64,000 nucleotides of DNA from Entoloma clypeatum (taxonomy: Eukaryota > Basidiomycota > Agaricomycetes > Agaricales > Entolomataceae). The stretch lies in contig OY751485.1 in the NCBI GenBank assembly GCA_963565915.1, positions 4,092,001 through 4,156,000 of the forward strand. The letters are read 5' to 3'. Shown here piece after piece: positions 33,117 through 45,375 of the stretch. Each line of letters begins with the position of its first letter. The first letter of the stretch is position 1. The notes under the pieces are model-generated. The model was not told the origin of the DNA and made no database searches. It saw only the letters and a program-made list of their open reading frames with translations. The position numbers and the translations under genes were made by a program.

Positions 33117-34463
33117 CTACTCAAGTACAGCATATTTTTTCAGATGCTCCGGGATCGCAGTTTCCAACCCCTTCGACTTCAGCCATGACTTGGAGAACAA
33201 ACGACTCTGGTAGCGATATGCACCATCACAAAGGACGGTAGCGACTGTGGAACCTGCATCGTCATCGTCAACAAAGCAAGGAAACTTGTAAAATGTCGAC
33301 TCACCCTTGCCCAGTCTCTGGGCCAACTCAGCGGCTGCAACAACATTCAATGCCGTACTGACCCCCACGTACAACCCTTCAGTGTCCAGGAGTTCATAGA
33401 CCATTGCAATCGATTTCTCGTCCCATACCGTGAAAGCTCCCGACAGATCGTTCACAAAAGTCTCGAGGTTCTTCGTTATTCGGCCTTGACCAATGCCTGT
33501 GTAACCATGATCAGTATGGGTATATATCGTAGAAATCCACGCCACAAACCTTCAGTGACTGAGCTCCCCGTCCTTTCTATCAGCTTCCCTCCACTGGTGA
33601 CATAGCTCGTCAACACACTCCCAGGCGGATCAGCCAGCCAGATTTGCGTCTTTCCCCCGCTCTTCTCTTTGAGATACTTCCCAACCCCCGCCAAAGTTCC
33701 TCCAGTTCCAGTGGCACAGATGAAACCGTCCAAACCTCCCCTCGTCTGTTCCCAGATTTCTGGTCCGGTAGTTATGTAATGCGCATTCGCATTGGCGGTG
33801 TTATCAAACTGATCGGTCCATATAGCGTTGTCAAGCGTCAGCGCGTAGTCTCGCGCTTGGTGGTTGTAGTTCTTGGGGTTATCATATGCGACCGCAGGAA
33901 CGGGGCGGACGTCGGCGCCCAGCATGCGAAGAAGATCGATCTTCTCTTGACTCTACAAGATAGGTTTAGTCAAGAAGATGAGGTGGCACAATCTGTTGTG
34001 GACCTGGTTGTCAGGCATGTATATGACACACTTGTATCCCTTTGCTCTGCACACATGAGCGAGTCCGATACCCGTATTCCCCGCCGTGCCTTCTACGACG
34101 GTACCCCCCGGGTTTATTCTAGCAGCGTTGAGTTAGTAAACGTTGTGGTAATTAGAAAGACTAAATCAATATCGACTTACAGTCCTCTTTCCTCAGCGTC
34201 GCGGATCACCCCGAGGGCAGCACGATCTTTCACACTTCCGCCTGGATTTTGAAATTCGGCCTTCCCATAAATCGTTGAGCCAGTCTTCTCGGAAAGGCGC
34301 TTGAGGTAAATCTGAAAGGACGAGGGATTAATGGCTTCGTAAGATACTCAGAGTATGAGGATCCCACTAGAGGTGTATTTCCGACGGCTCCAGTAAAGCC
34401 GTCAACAGTGGACGCAGTAGCGAAGCTCCTGGCCTGTATAGCTGTACGCAAGGCCGAGAGCAT
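33117..34463 (-). CDS. cysteine synthase (O-acetylserine sulfhydrylase), probably mitochondrial
   Basis: PLP enzyme forming cysteine from O-acetylserine and sulfide. The start [18 protein letters not shown] is a good mitochondrial presequence. Landmarks: [25 protein letters not shown] (the Lys that binds PLP), [40 protein letters not shown] (phosphate loop), and near the C-terminus [20 protein letters not shown] and [11 protein letters not shown]. It ends YAVLE with TAG at 33117. Several introns. The long acidic insert and C-terminal RYQSRLF stretch mark the fungal mitochondrial clade rather than the bacterial CysK form. Relatives can be cystathionine beta-synthases, but no CBS regulatory domain follows. 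Confidence 0.9.
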
Positions 34464-34852
34464 GGAGGACCAAGTAAAGAGTCATGGCGATTGACAGTCA
34501 TGAGCACGACATTGTTCACTTATATAAGCCAATTATGTACCAAAATACTTCAGGACTTCAATCGCGGAGGAAACCAATTATTCGATGTGTATAGACCAAT
34601 CCCCCCGAGGAAATAAAGGCTGGTATTGAGTATAGGTATCAGTGACACAAGGAGATGTAGAGTCATAAGGGAAAAAATGAAAAGAGACGTCTCAACAGGG
34701 GCGTCAAAAAAAATGTCTGTTCGAACGTAGCAGGATTTCGTGCATGGCCATGAGTATAGAATGGAAAAGGGGTATGCGAAGAGCGGGGGAGGTTCATATG
34801 GACAAGGGAGTCCCAACAAAAGTAATTGTCACACCAGGCAACAGGGAAGCGA

Positions 34853-35685
<833 letters not shown>

Positions 35686-36038
35686 GGTTATATTCTCTGT
35701 ATTGAAGGTAAAGAGCGACGTGGGGGGGGGGGGGCCGATAAGTGCCTCGGGAAGAGAGAGAAAGCAGAACAAGTTGCAGTTGGCAAAAAAGAAACAAGTT
35801 TGTCACACACCTGTCACGCCCCTAGTCAAGAAATACACATCTACAGCTGACTGCGCTGCATACTTATCATGCTAAGCCGTACATGTGAAAGTCTACATGT
35901 TGGTCAGAGATTGAAATGATACATATTGCTATCAGGGTATCGGTACGGTTGCACAACATGAGTGAAAGAAAATGAGGCCCGGGTGAAAGTCGCAAATCAA
36001 AAAACAAGAAAGCAGAAAATCAAGCACTGAACCCCATA

Positions 36039-38360
36039 TTAGGGACTCAATGGCCTCAGGTGACTCTGGCTGAATACCTTCAGCCAGCCATCCCCCATAT
36101 CCTTCTTCAGCGCCTCCAACTTCCTCCGGTACGCCTCCCCATTATCTCGATTTGCATCCCGCATCCCGGTTTCCTCATCTTCTCCAGCAGTCGGCGGTTC
36201 ATACACCGATGCGCTGACGCGCGTCCTGCGCACGGTTCCTTTGGAAGACAACGTGACAGAGCGTTGGGCCGACGCCGACGCATATGAACTATGAGCCATG
36301 GACTTGAAGCCGTCAACTGCCTCATCTGGAGACGATGAAAGGAGGTCTTGAATGTTGCTTGATGAGGCTATGTACTCCGTTTGATGTCGGCTGTGCCGGG
36401 GACGTACTGGTAACTTCTGCGGATTGGTCATGGGGGGCCCAGGCAACACCGTGCTCGAAGACGAGACTCGTTCCAACTGCGATTCTGCAGGAACTCGAAT
36501 TTCGTCGCTCACCGGCTCATGCGGCGGTAAAGTCCCAATCCGGCCCAATTTCTTGTTCACAGGGGGTGTACCCGGGCTTGGATCTCGAGGCTTGATCTTT
36601 GTCTTCAGTCTGGGCCGCTGCGAAGAGCCATCGGATCTTTCCCTCGTATGGAATGCACTTGCTTGCGTATTGTTACCATCGCTATGCTCCACCTCAAACT
36701 CGACAATGCGTTTGATGCGTCTCCGTCGTGGCTTTCCACTCACAGGACCTATGTGGGGCGACGCATTCGAAGATGGCGGAGTAGGATATTTGTCCACCGG
36801 AGTGAAAGCAGGAGAGGCTGGTTGACCCACGGCAACGACGGGGGGTGAATAAGCGGCTGAAGGTTGTCGGGCTGAAGACATCTGTTCAGGAGGTGCAATG
36901 GTGAGATTTCGCTTCTCGTAAAACCCGGGAGGTGAGCCGTCCAGCAGGATCGCCTTTCGCTCTTTCCAGAAGTAGTCGAAACAAGCAACCCGATAGCCTT
37001 CTTCCAATTCCACAAGAGGATTGCCTTCAACCCACACTCTCGAGATATTAGGGAGAATGGCGAGTCTGCCGACTTCTGCACTTTCTTCGATGAAGTTGTT
37101 CCGGAGGTCGACGCGTTCAAGGGCAGCAAGACGCTCGAGGCCACATATGGATTCAAGACGGTTGTGAGCGAGGTTGAGGTAGAGAACCTGACCAAGGTTG
37201 GTGTAGATCCCTAAGACAGAATCTATCATATTGTCCGAGAGGTTGAGGGACACAAGGTTATAAAGTGCACCCAGGCCGGAGGGGACGGAAACTAGGAGGT
37301 TGGAGGAGAGATCGAGATGGATCAGAGAGGTTAGATAAGGCAACACATCTGATGGGAAGAACGTCAAAGCATTATCAGATAATGATAGATGTCGTAAAAA
37401 AGCCCATTTCAGCGAAGAAAGTTCGACCGAGGGCGGAGGTGAGGATGACCCATTTCCAATGTGTGGATCGCGGGGTCTATCGTCGACAGCTGCACCTTCC
37501 TCATCCGCTTCTTCCACGACAATATCCGGAAGCCGAGTTGAAACATAGGAAGTTTCCTTGCCCGAACCGCGTGGAATGCGCCTCCGCCGCTTTCGGCTTG
37601 TGCTGCCTTCTCTCCTTGCCTGATCATCAACAACAGCCCCAATGAAGATATCCGAAACGTCCTCCAGCCCACTCTTCCTAATTTTCAGACTCCTCAAACT
37701 CTCCGCCAACCGGTCCCAACCTAACAATGTCCTCGGATCAATGTCAATGCACTCGAGGCTTTGCAAATTCTTGAAAGCATCGAGTGGCAAAGCATTCTGA
37801 TTGGGAGCCTCGTTTACTAGCTCTGCAATAACCTTACTCCCGGGCGACTTCACCAAGAGAGCAGGGAGCTTTGTGAAGCTGCTGTAGATGTACTTGAGCT
37901 CCGCGTCGACGCTGGGTGGTTCCGGCCGGCCCCACCACCCACCACCAAGAGATAAGCCAGAGACGGCAGATAGGGAGGAACGTAGAGAAGCCAGAGATAG
38001 GGTGTCCGACTTGTCTGAATCAGGGAAAAGATTAATATAGCTCATGGGGCGAGAGGGGCTATCTATCTGGACATCGAGGGTGCCAATATCGATACCGAGG
38101 GCCTCAAGGCGCATGAGGACATAGAAGAGACGGTGGGTATCAACGGAAATGACGACTGGTTTGGGTGGGGATGCGTTGGACTGGGAGGCCGCATCGTAGC
38201 CAAACCAGCCCAAGGGGTTGAAGACGGAGACTGAGTCTAATGACGGCCGACGCTGGGAGCGACGGCGAGGGGGGAGGCCAGCCTCTGCGAGATTCTTCTC
38301 GTTGGCGCGAATAAAGGAGGCGAGACGGCGAAGATACTCGTCTGCTGGCTCCTGCTGCAT
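36039..38360 (-). CDS. leucine-rich repeat protein, function unknown
   Basis: Single open frame of 773 aa without introns, starting MQQEPADEYLRRLASFIRAN. The middle carries at least six LRRs: LRHLSLSDNALTFFPSDVL, LIHLDLSSNLLVSVPSGLG, LVSLNLSDNMIDSVLGI, VLYLNLAHNRLESICGLE, LERVDLRNNFIEESAEV and ISRVWVEGNPLVELEEGY, closed by an LRR cap (RVACFDYFWKERKAILLDG). A basic RKRRRRIPRG cluster precedes the repeats, and the C-terminal third is disordered with SP/TP sites. There are no membrane or signal segments, so it is probably a cytosolic scaffold. Similar single-copy LRR proteins occur widely in fungi without a firm role. Confidence 0.8.
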   Translation of the reverse strand: MQQEPADEYLRRLASFIRANEKNLAEAGLPPRRRSQRRPSLDSVSVFNPLGWFGYDAASQSNASPPKPVVISVDTHRLFYVLMRLEALGIDIGTLDVQIDSPSRPMSYINLFPDSDKSDTLSLASLRSSLSAVSGLSLGGGWWGRPEPPSVDAELKYIYSSFTKLPALLVKSPGSKVIAELVNEAPNQNALPLDAFKNLQSLECIDIDPRTLLGWDRLAESLRSLKIRKSGLEDVSDIFIGAVVDDQARREGSTSRKRRRRIPRGSGKETSYVSTRLPDIVVEEADEEGAAVDDRPRDPHIGNGSSSPPPSVELSSLKWAFLRHLSLSDNALTFFPSDVLPYLTSLIHLDLSSNLLVSVPSGLGALYNLVSLNLSDNMIDSVLGIYTNLGQVLYLNLAHNRLESICGLERLAALERVDLRNNFIEESAEVGRLAILPNISRVWVEGNPLVELEEGYRVACFDYFWKERKAILLDGSPPGFYEKRNLTIAPPEQMSSARQPSAAYSPPVVAVGQPASPAFTPVDKYPTPPSSNASPHIGPVSGKPRRRRIKRIVEFEVEHSDGNNTQASAFHTRERSDGSSQRPRLKTKIKPRDPSPGTPPVNKKLGRIGTLPPHEPVSDEIRVPAESQLERVSSSSTVLPGPPMTNPQKLPVRPRHSRHQTEYIASSSNIQDLLSSSPDEAVDGFKSMAHSSYASASAQRSVTLSSKGTVRRTRVSASVYEPPTAGEDEETGMRDANRDNGEAYRRKLEALKKDMGDGWLKVFSQSHLRPLSP

Positions 38361-38468
38361 GGTGGGAGGAGGAGGAGTGGCAGCCTGGAGGCTTCAGGTC
38401 ACGTGGGCTGTGACATGCACGACCCTGCATGACCGTTGCACAGCCACCATCACCCTTACGCGTCCACC
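38361..38468. promoter_or_regulatory. 108-bp divergent promoter of the LRR gene and RAD23
   Basis: The head-to-head start codons at 38360 (-) and 38469 (+) leave 108 bp. It includes TCACGTGGGC near 38398, an E-box-like CACGTG. Confidence 0.4.
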
Positions 38469-39894
38469 ATGAGGATCACCGTCAAAACAACTCAGCAAAA
38501 AGTCCTCTCGGTATCCCCCCTCCCCGCCGCCCCGCTCGACGTCCAGCTGACATACAAATAGGTCGATGTAGAAGGATCGGACACCGTGGCCGTTCTCAAG
38601 GACAAGATCCAGGCAGATTACGGTCATCCAGTTTCGAGTCAAAAGATCATCTACTCTGGCATGCTCCTCGTCGCTCGTCGCTTTCGTCTTCTTACCCCTC
38701 ACATGCAGGAAAAATATTGACCGATAACAAGACCATCGAGTCCTGCGGCATCAAAGAAAAAGATTTCCTCGTCCTTATGGTCTCAAAGGTCTTCCTTATC
38801 GCCCTATCTTCTGATCCGATCCTCATTTCCTCTCCAGCCTAAGCCTACGCCCGCCGCGACATCCTCTGCATCGCCTGCTCCACCCCCCGCAGAACCGGTT
38901 CCCGCCCCTGCCCCTGAACCTGCTCCCGCGACCGTGCCCCCGACTACTGCAAGTGCTCCCAATTCGGTGTCTGCTGCGCCTGCGCCTGCGCCTGCTTCAG
39001 CATTCGGCGACATGAGCTCTTTCCTATCCGGAGAGGTGCTACAAACAACAATCACGAATATGACTGAGATGGGTTTCCCTCGCGATCAGGTTTTGCGTGC
39101 ATTGAGGGCAAGCTTCAACAATCCCGATCGTGCCGTTGAATACCTCATGACGGTATAGAGCCTTTTCTTCTCGTCATTTTCCTGTCCGACTTGTCTCCAC
39201 AGGGCATTCCCGCACATCTAGAAGCAGAGGCTTCCGGACCAACTGGTCAAGGCACAGGTCAACCTGCACAGACACCTAGTATACCTGCTGCCGCCCCAGC
39301 GCCTGCTCCTGCCCCAGCCGGACAACCTCAGAACCTATTCCAGGTCAGCATTCTGCCCATCGTCGCTTACCCCTGTACGCATCTCAAACATCCATACAGC
39401 TTGCGCAGCAGCAGCAGCAACAGGCAAGTGGTGGAGCTGGTGGTGGTACTGCCAACGTCGGAGGGCAGCAAATCAATATAGAAGCCCTGCGCAATCATCC
39501 ACAAATTGTACAGCTCCGAGAGCAGATAGCGTCCAACCCAGCAAATGTCCAAACCTTGATTCAGCAACTCGCCCAGGCGAACCCGCAAATGGCCCAAGCC
39601 CTCATACAGAATCCCGAAGCGCTGACGCAGTTGCTTGGTATCGCTTTTGACGACGATGAAGAAGGTGGCCAAGTTCCCCCTGGTGCGCAAGCTATTAATG
39701 TGACCCCTGAAGAGAGGGCTGCCATAGAACGAGTAGGCTGACTGATTGCATCAAACGAGTGGTGCTAAGATGGTCTTTTGCAGTTGGAGAACCTCGGCTT
39801 CCCGCGACAGGCAGTGATACAAGCATACCTTGCATGCGACAAGAACGAAGAGCTGGCAGCTAATATGTTATTTGACGGAGCTTTTGACGATTAG
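38469..39894 (+). CDS. RAD23: Rad23, ubiquitin-like/UBA proteasome shuttle and repair factor
   Basis: N-terminal ubiquitin-like domain [20 protein letters not shown] to [19 protein letters not shown] and DFLVLMVSK. An Ala/Pro linker follows, then UBA1 ([20 protein letters not shown]) and the XPC-binding domain ([40 protein letters not shown]). UBA2 comes last ([20 protein letters not shown]), ending MLFDGAFDD with TAG at 39892. The domain order is complete. Rad23 carries ubiquitylated proteins to the proteasome and stabilises Rad4/XPC in nucleotide excision repair. The intron at 38659-38708 inside the UBL uses a GC donor (GCATGC). At least five introns. Confidence 0.94.
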
Positions 39895-39930
39895 TCTTCT
39901 CGTATTTAGCCAATCCGTGTACATAAATCC

Positions 39931-41240
39931 GTGATGATCATGAACCTCGCAACGACGGTCACCAACGCCACGGCGACAGTGACGACGCCCACTGGCCAGC
40001 GCTTGGCCTCAGATCCATGCACGGCATCAGCTCTTAATTATCGCTCTCCGCACCGATCATCTTGTCTCAAACCGCGGTCACAGACTACGCGCCCCAGGTC
40101 AATGCAGAATGTCCCAACCTCTCCCTCACCTTTTTCGTCGATCGCTTTACGCCCGAAAACGAAACACTTCACCACCCGCGCCGCCACTGATGCCTGGAAC
40201 GCATGGTAGTAGCAACACGCAGCATGGATACAACATGTTCGCCTTTCAGGGCAATTTCCCTCAAGGTCGGCATGGCCATCCCTGGTGGTGGTTTACGGGC
40301 TGCGTTGTATGGGGCTGGTTCCCTCAATGTGCTGGATGTAAGGAATGATTCCTCAAGGGCGGCAGGGACTGGTCACCCGGCTCTTACGGGCTTTCAGGTT
40401 CATATGCCGTTTTCTTGAAGGGATTCACCAGGATATACATTTGACCCAGGTGGCTCATGGATTACTGGCTCCATATATTTTAACAACTGACCAACACTCA
40501 ATGAGCTGGTTCTCGGCGATAACAACGGTCAGAAAGGTTGGCTGCTGGACCTCAACCTCGAGGGCACCAGCGTTTTTTCCGACAACAATCAGCACTACGA
40601 GCACGACACCAAACGTTATCTTGTTTGCAATGGTGCAAGTCCAATGTTTACGACCCGACTATCAACTATCCTCCATTCGTCCCATGCAATCTTTCCTCCA
40701 ATACGCCTAATTCCGGGGTCATTCATGGTGTCAACGCTCGCCACTTTTCTTTGGTTGTGATCCGCAACAAACGCCTCCAGTTTATTATCCAACGACCTAC
40801 CTACCGAATGCCCCTCCCCTCAACGGCGACAACCAGTCACCAAGTGCGTCTTGCTCTCTTCAAACATTAAGCTTATCATATTTCTTTCCCATGTTTCCTT
40901 GTAACAGCATGCCGACCTTCCTACCCACATAAAAATCAGTCCCTCTTCCTCTCTCAATTTCTTACCAATATCATTTCCGGCTTCACTCCCAAGCGTCCCA
41001 CTGTTATAACCCTGCAAACCGCCCCCCCAAAGACGAGCTGCCAGGTTGTTTGGGGATCCAGATCTGCAGGGCTGCACCGCACTCGGCGCAATCTTCTGGG
41101 AACTGTGATTTGTGGGATGTGAGTGTCTATCACTTCCTCGTGGTCGTTGCTGAATCTGAGTTCCGGTTTGCGCAGGCTATGGTGAAAGAAGCGAACTATT
41201 GCTAAGCAACAAGCTCATAAGCACGTCAATGGCAGAGGTA
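39931..41240 (+). pseudogene. decayed lysophospholipase (phospholipase B, PLA2_B family)
   Basis: Fragments of a secreted lysophospholipase can be followed in order but in shifting frames with stops. They are LSQTAVTDYAPQVNAECPN, TDAWNAW, VGMAIPGGGLRAALYGAG (the oxyanion-type Gly loop), LVLGDNNGQKGWLLDLNLEG, VFSDNNQHYEHDTKRYL and YLPNAPPLNGDNQSPS. An early stop follows the HHPRRH codons near 40186. The expected GLSGGSW segment with the catalytic Ser is not recognisable after about 40400, where the text is scrambled. Intron removal alone does not restore a frame. It lies 36 bp after the RAD23 stop. Sequencing error is unlikely to explain this many breaks. Confidence 0.72.
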
Positions 41241-41331
41241 CAAGGAACAATCGAGGGTGGAATATCACGAGTTGTCTTTCACAAAGTATTGATCTGGGTA
41301 TCTGTCTTTGGACGCTGCAATACTGTATTAT

Positions 41332-44300
41332 CTAGAATCTACTTTCTGCCTTGCTAATACCCAACTTCTTTGCATTCGACTTCAACGTTGACCCCGTAGC
41401 CTGGCAGATGTGTTGTGAGGCTATAGGGGCACAGATTGAGAGTGGCACAGTGATTTTACCTGACGCATAGGAGCCAACGCTGGCTTTGGATGTGACCTCG
41501 ACGCTGACCCCGTAGCCTGATGGATTTGGGGTGAGTGTGGGATTTTGCAAGTGGTACAGAAAACGTGCCTGACGCATGGGGGACAACGCTGCCCGCGTCT
41601 GAGGGATTAAATTGGCCTGAACCTTGAATGAACCAGCGACGGAGGGTCGCTCGACCTATAACGACGATCATGAGCTTCATGAAAGGTGATGCTAGCAGTG
41701 GTCAGGGGACATACAGCGACATTCTCCTTCTCCTTCCCTTTCTTCTTCCCACTCCATTGTCCTGGCGATCCTCGAGTGGACGACGATTCTGACAACGCGG
41801 ACTGAAAAAAGTGGTGTAATTATGCGACAATAGGGAAGGAAGCGGAGAGAAATTGTACCTGCGGCGTGGGCATCCTGCGAGGGGTTGGGGATGCGGTTGG
41901 GGATGCGGCTGGTCCCCGTGATGGAGCCCGAAAGGGGCGCCGGTCGACCTATAATGGCGACCATGATCTAGGAAGCGATATCAGCGAACAAGAAAACATA
42001 CATCAACTTTCTCCTTATTCGTCCCCTTCTCCCCCTTCAGCTCCCGCACTTTCGACCTCTGGTCCTTCGGTTGAACTTTCGCAGTTGCTTCGGCCGTGGT
42101 CTTCTTGGCTGCTCGCCCAGCCCAGAATTGCTTCATTTCCTCCGTCAACTTCCAGTCGGCGGAGTCATCCGGCTGCAAGACCGGGGACAATGGGGGATCC
42201 ATAAGGCTCCCCCACTTCGCAATGTCGTCAAGAGGAATTTCAAAGGTTTCGTCGGCCTGTGACTGTGACTGCCTCTGTCCCCCCGCTCCAACCTCTGCCC
42301 GGACCTGTTCCATCTCCTTTGTGAAGGCCCAATCTCGGGGATTCGGCAGCGAGGGTAACTCGGGTGTAGTGGGCAAAGAGACACCGGATAACCCACTCTG
42401 GTCCCAAGGAGTGTCGTCGTCCAGCAGGTCGTAGCCTGCTACACAGGATGCAGAGGGTACCTGGACTGGAGGGGATGGACGAGGGAGTGAAGCCAGGACA
42501 GAAGAACGCGACCACTCTGGCTCGACGAAGTCCAGGAACTGCGGTACCTCATCGGCCGGCAGGGGAGGAGTGCCTGGCTGCCCCGCTGGTGGAGTTGGGG
42601 GAACCACGTTGACTTCCATGGGAAGTGGAGGGGTCGCCTCGACCTGAAATGATCCTGAAGCATCTTCGTCGCCGTGAACTTTGGCGAACTGGTACCTTAA
42701 GGATATTGCTTCTCGAAGTTTGGCATCAGCTTCACACATTTGCTTCTTTGATTCATTAAGAAGCGCCGTTATACGAAGGTTCACGTCCAAGGGCTGCGCG
42801 TTACTGTCACTAGAAGGCGAGGCAGCTGGTGGATGGGCCTTCGGCTTTACAGATGGACCTCGGCCGACGCCAAAGAGCTCGTGGAGGATTTCGCTGTATG
42901 GGGAATTGGAGTTGGCGCCCTCATCATCACCCTCCCACTTTCGCGACGTCATGGACTGATTTACCGCGAGTGAGTCGTCGGATGCCACCTCAACTTCTTC
43001 GCTGGCTCCGGGGCGCGGTTGAAACATCGCGAAAATGCTCTCCAGCTCCTCGACAGTCCGGCGACCACCAGGAAAGGGGCTCCTCGTTTCTATCAATCGA
43101 ACGTATGTTTAATACGTAACGAGTGATGGAAAAGCTATACATACGTCGTACTGGAGCGGGTGGAGTTGGCGGACAAAGCGGCACTTCGTTGTCCGACATG
43201 GTATCGTGCGATCGCATAGGATTGGGTGGAGTGGACGCACGAAGCGGAGCCTCGAGTTCCAACGGATTGGTATCCTCCAGCACATCGTAGTTGACACCAA
43301 CATCTCCCGCACCCTCGTCGTCGCCACATGATTCGCCCAGGCTGCTTGCCCAAGACCTGGATCTGCGCAACATTTCGACGCTGTCATTCAAACCTGCGGA
43401 GAAATTTCCCGGAGCAGCAGGTTCCATGTATTCCACTGAATAATCAGGTTCTTCGTAGTCGGCCGGGTCTGGGCGTGGCTTTGGTTCTCGGTGCAAGAGG
43501 TCTACGCTATCGACGTGTTTAGTGAGATTGGTCGGAAGAGGTTCACTTTCGTTCGCCTCGGGTGCGGGAAGAGACACATCTCCTTCAAATGGAAGAAGAG
43601 ACTCGATTCCATGTCCTGCGGGTACAGAAAGGGCCTCGCGTTCCTCTCCCTCGTGCACTGGTTCGGGCTCAAGGACCCAGGAACTGCCATGAAATTCGCG
43701 TGAATCTGCATAGGTGGAATAGAATTTCTCTTCATCTTGGGGTTGTTGTACTGCCTGTGTTGGTTCAGAAGGTTGCTCAATCAAGGAAGCGTCGTCGAAG
43801 TGGGTCTCAGAGTCGGCTAACGAGAAATCTGAACCTTCAGGCTCGGGAATGTCATCGGCGTCGTCATCATTATCTTCCTTTTTGACGTCCAGTGCGCCCA
43901 GTACGGTGACCTCGTCTTCCTCGCCAAAGGCAGCTACGCCCTCTTCAAGGACCCTCTGATGGAGGGTGTAAAGAAAGAAACCGACGGATGAGAGGACCAT
44001 GGTAGCAGCAATGATATAAGGGACGAGCGGTGCGACACCTTTACACAAGCCTACAATCCCGCGGGAGATAACGACGAGAAAAGGGACTTGGCCTGCGGCA
44101 TGTCCAACCCACTCCCATATCACCGCAATCCGAGATGCGATAGCGGTAGAAATGAGGATATGGAAGGTCGGGGCCAAACGCTCCCGGAGAGTCGGTGTTA
44201 GCGGTGGCGCCGGCGATCCGTCCTGCCCGCCCACCAGGCGACGGCGGACGGCCTCAACTTGCCGAGGAAAGAGTGCTTCTAAAAGACTCCAAACAATTCT

Positions 44301-45008
44301 GGCCGCGTTGGATGAGAGAATGAGGTAGAACAACAACAGCAACCACATTGGGATTGGTCGTGGTGGAGGGCCCGCGTCCTCCGTGTTTGCGGTGCCAGGG
44401 GGTGGGGGTGGGGGTGGAGGAGATGGTGGGGGAGATGGATCTGGCATCGGCGGACCGTCGTCCTTCTCTGTAGCAGGGTGGCGCGCCGGCGAGGACAAAT
44501 TCCGATCCTTCTTTGTAGGGGGGATTGGCCAGGAGGGAGGTTCATCAAGGATCGTATTCTGGTGGACGAAGATACCGCAGACGATTGGAGCAATTACAGT
44601 GACCAGAAACAGACCGAAGATGGAGAAGATTAGGTTTATGGAGAAAGGGAAAATGGATTTCTCGCCCTCGACTTGGGGCCGAGGGACCTTGGGCGGGGCG
44701 GGGGGAAGGGCGAAAGGGGCTGTGTGACCTACGACCGGAGGCTGACTGACCTTGGATGGAGTGGCGCCAATGGTCGGTCGAGCCTTGACGGGGTCGATGG
44801 TCAACGGTACATTGATGGTGGAGCGCCCGGGAGCTGTGTTACCAGGGGCGACGACCGGGCAGAAGTGTTCATAGACCTTGACAGTGGCGGGGTACAATAC
44901 ATGTATCCATGCCATGGCCGCGACGTTGAAAGCTGATCCAAGCCTCAGAAGGCTGGAGCCGCTCCCCTTGGTGCGAGGGAGAATATCAGGAAACATGCTG
45001 TGAGGCAT
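41332..45008 (-). CDS. multi-pass membrane protein with long disordered tail, function unknown
   Basis: Starts MPHSMFPDILPRTKGSGSSL. Membrane segments: NVAAMAWIHVLYPATVKVY, SINLIFSIFGLFLVTVIAPI, MWLLLLFYLILSSNAARI, LISTAIASRIAVIWEWVG and VPYIIAATMVLSSVGFFLY, with a Pro-rich loop between the second and third. A tail of more than 700 residues follows, acidic at first (VKKEDNDDDADDIPEPEG) and then Ser/Pro-rich with two related phrases (DWAFTKEMEQVRAE and DWKLTEEMKQFWAG). Introns join PAPVR to QTRSPFPGG and KEKVD to IMVAIIGRPAP. The last exons contain a tandem exon duplication (41401-41571), ending AESRF with TAG at 41332. This copy is the complete one; the N-terminal third is repeated after the gap. 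No family recognised; nuclear or ER membrane location is only a guess. Confidence 0.62.
41401..41571 (-). repeat. tandem duplication of an exon plus intron
   Basis: Exon B (41460-41516, 57 nt, phase 0) encodes ATGSASRSHPKPALAPMRQ. Its end matches the end of the exon before it (AALSPMRQ), and its start matches the start of the last exon (ATGSTLKSNAKKLG). The introns on either side are 52 nt (41517-41568, donor GCACGT) and 59 nt (41401-41459, donor GTAAAA). The unit is therefore about 110 bp of exon and intron copied in tandem and since diverged. Confidence 0.6.
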
Positions 45009-45375
45009 ATGTGCAGAGATCGTGGTGGTTCAAAAGAAACCAGATGAAGAGATGGAATTATTCTGGGATCTGTAAATAGCCGGGGGCTGACCGTTTTATT
45101 TGAGAAAACACTCTATTCGAGGAAGCCATACCTGATCGAAGCTTGACCTGTACATGTAAGACCACCGAGTTATATCCAGAAACACATGTTCAACGCATCG
45201 ACGCGTTAGTCGGGCGATCACCCTGTAACAGAAGTTGAGTGCCCTCAGACGCAGGAATATTATGAAGCAAGGGATGATATTGTACAATATTCAGCACCTA
45301 GATAGCAATAACATTGGTGGGTATCAACAGATAGCATACAAAAGAAGCATTTAGAATTCGCGAAATACCATTAGA

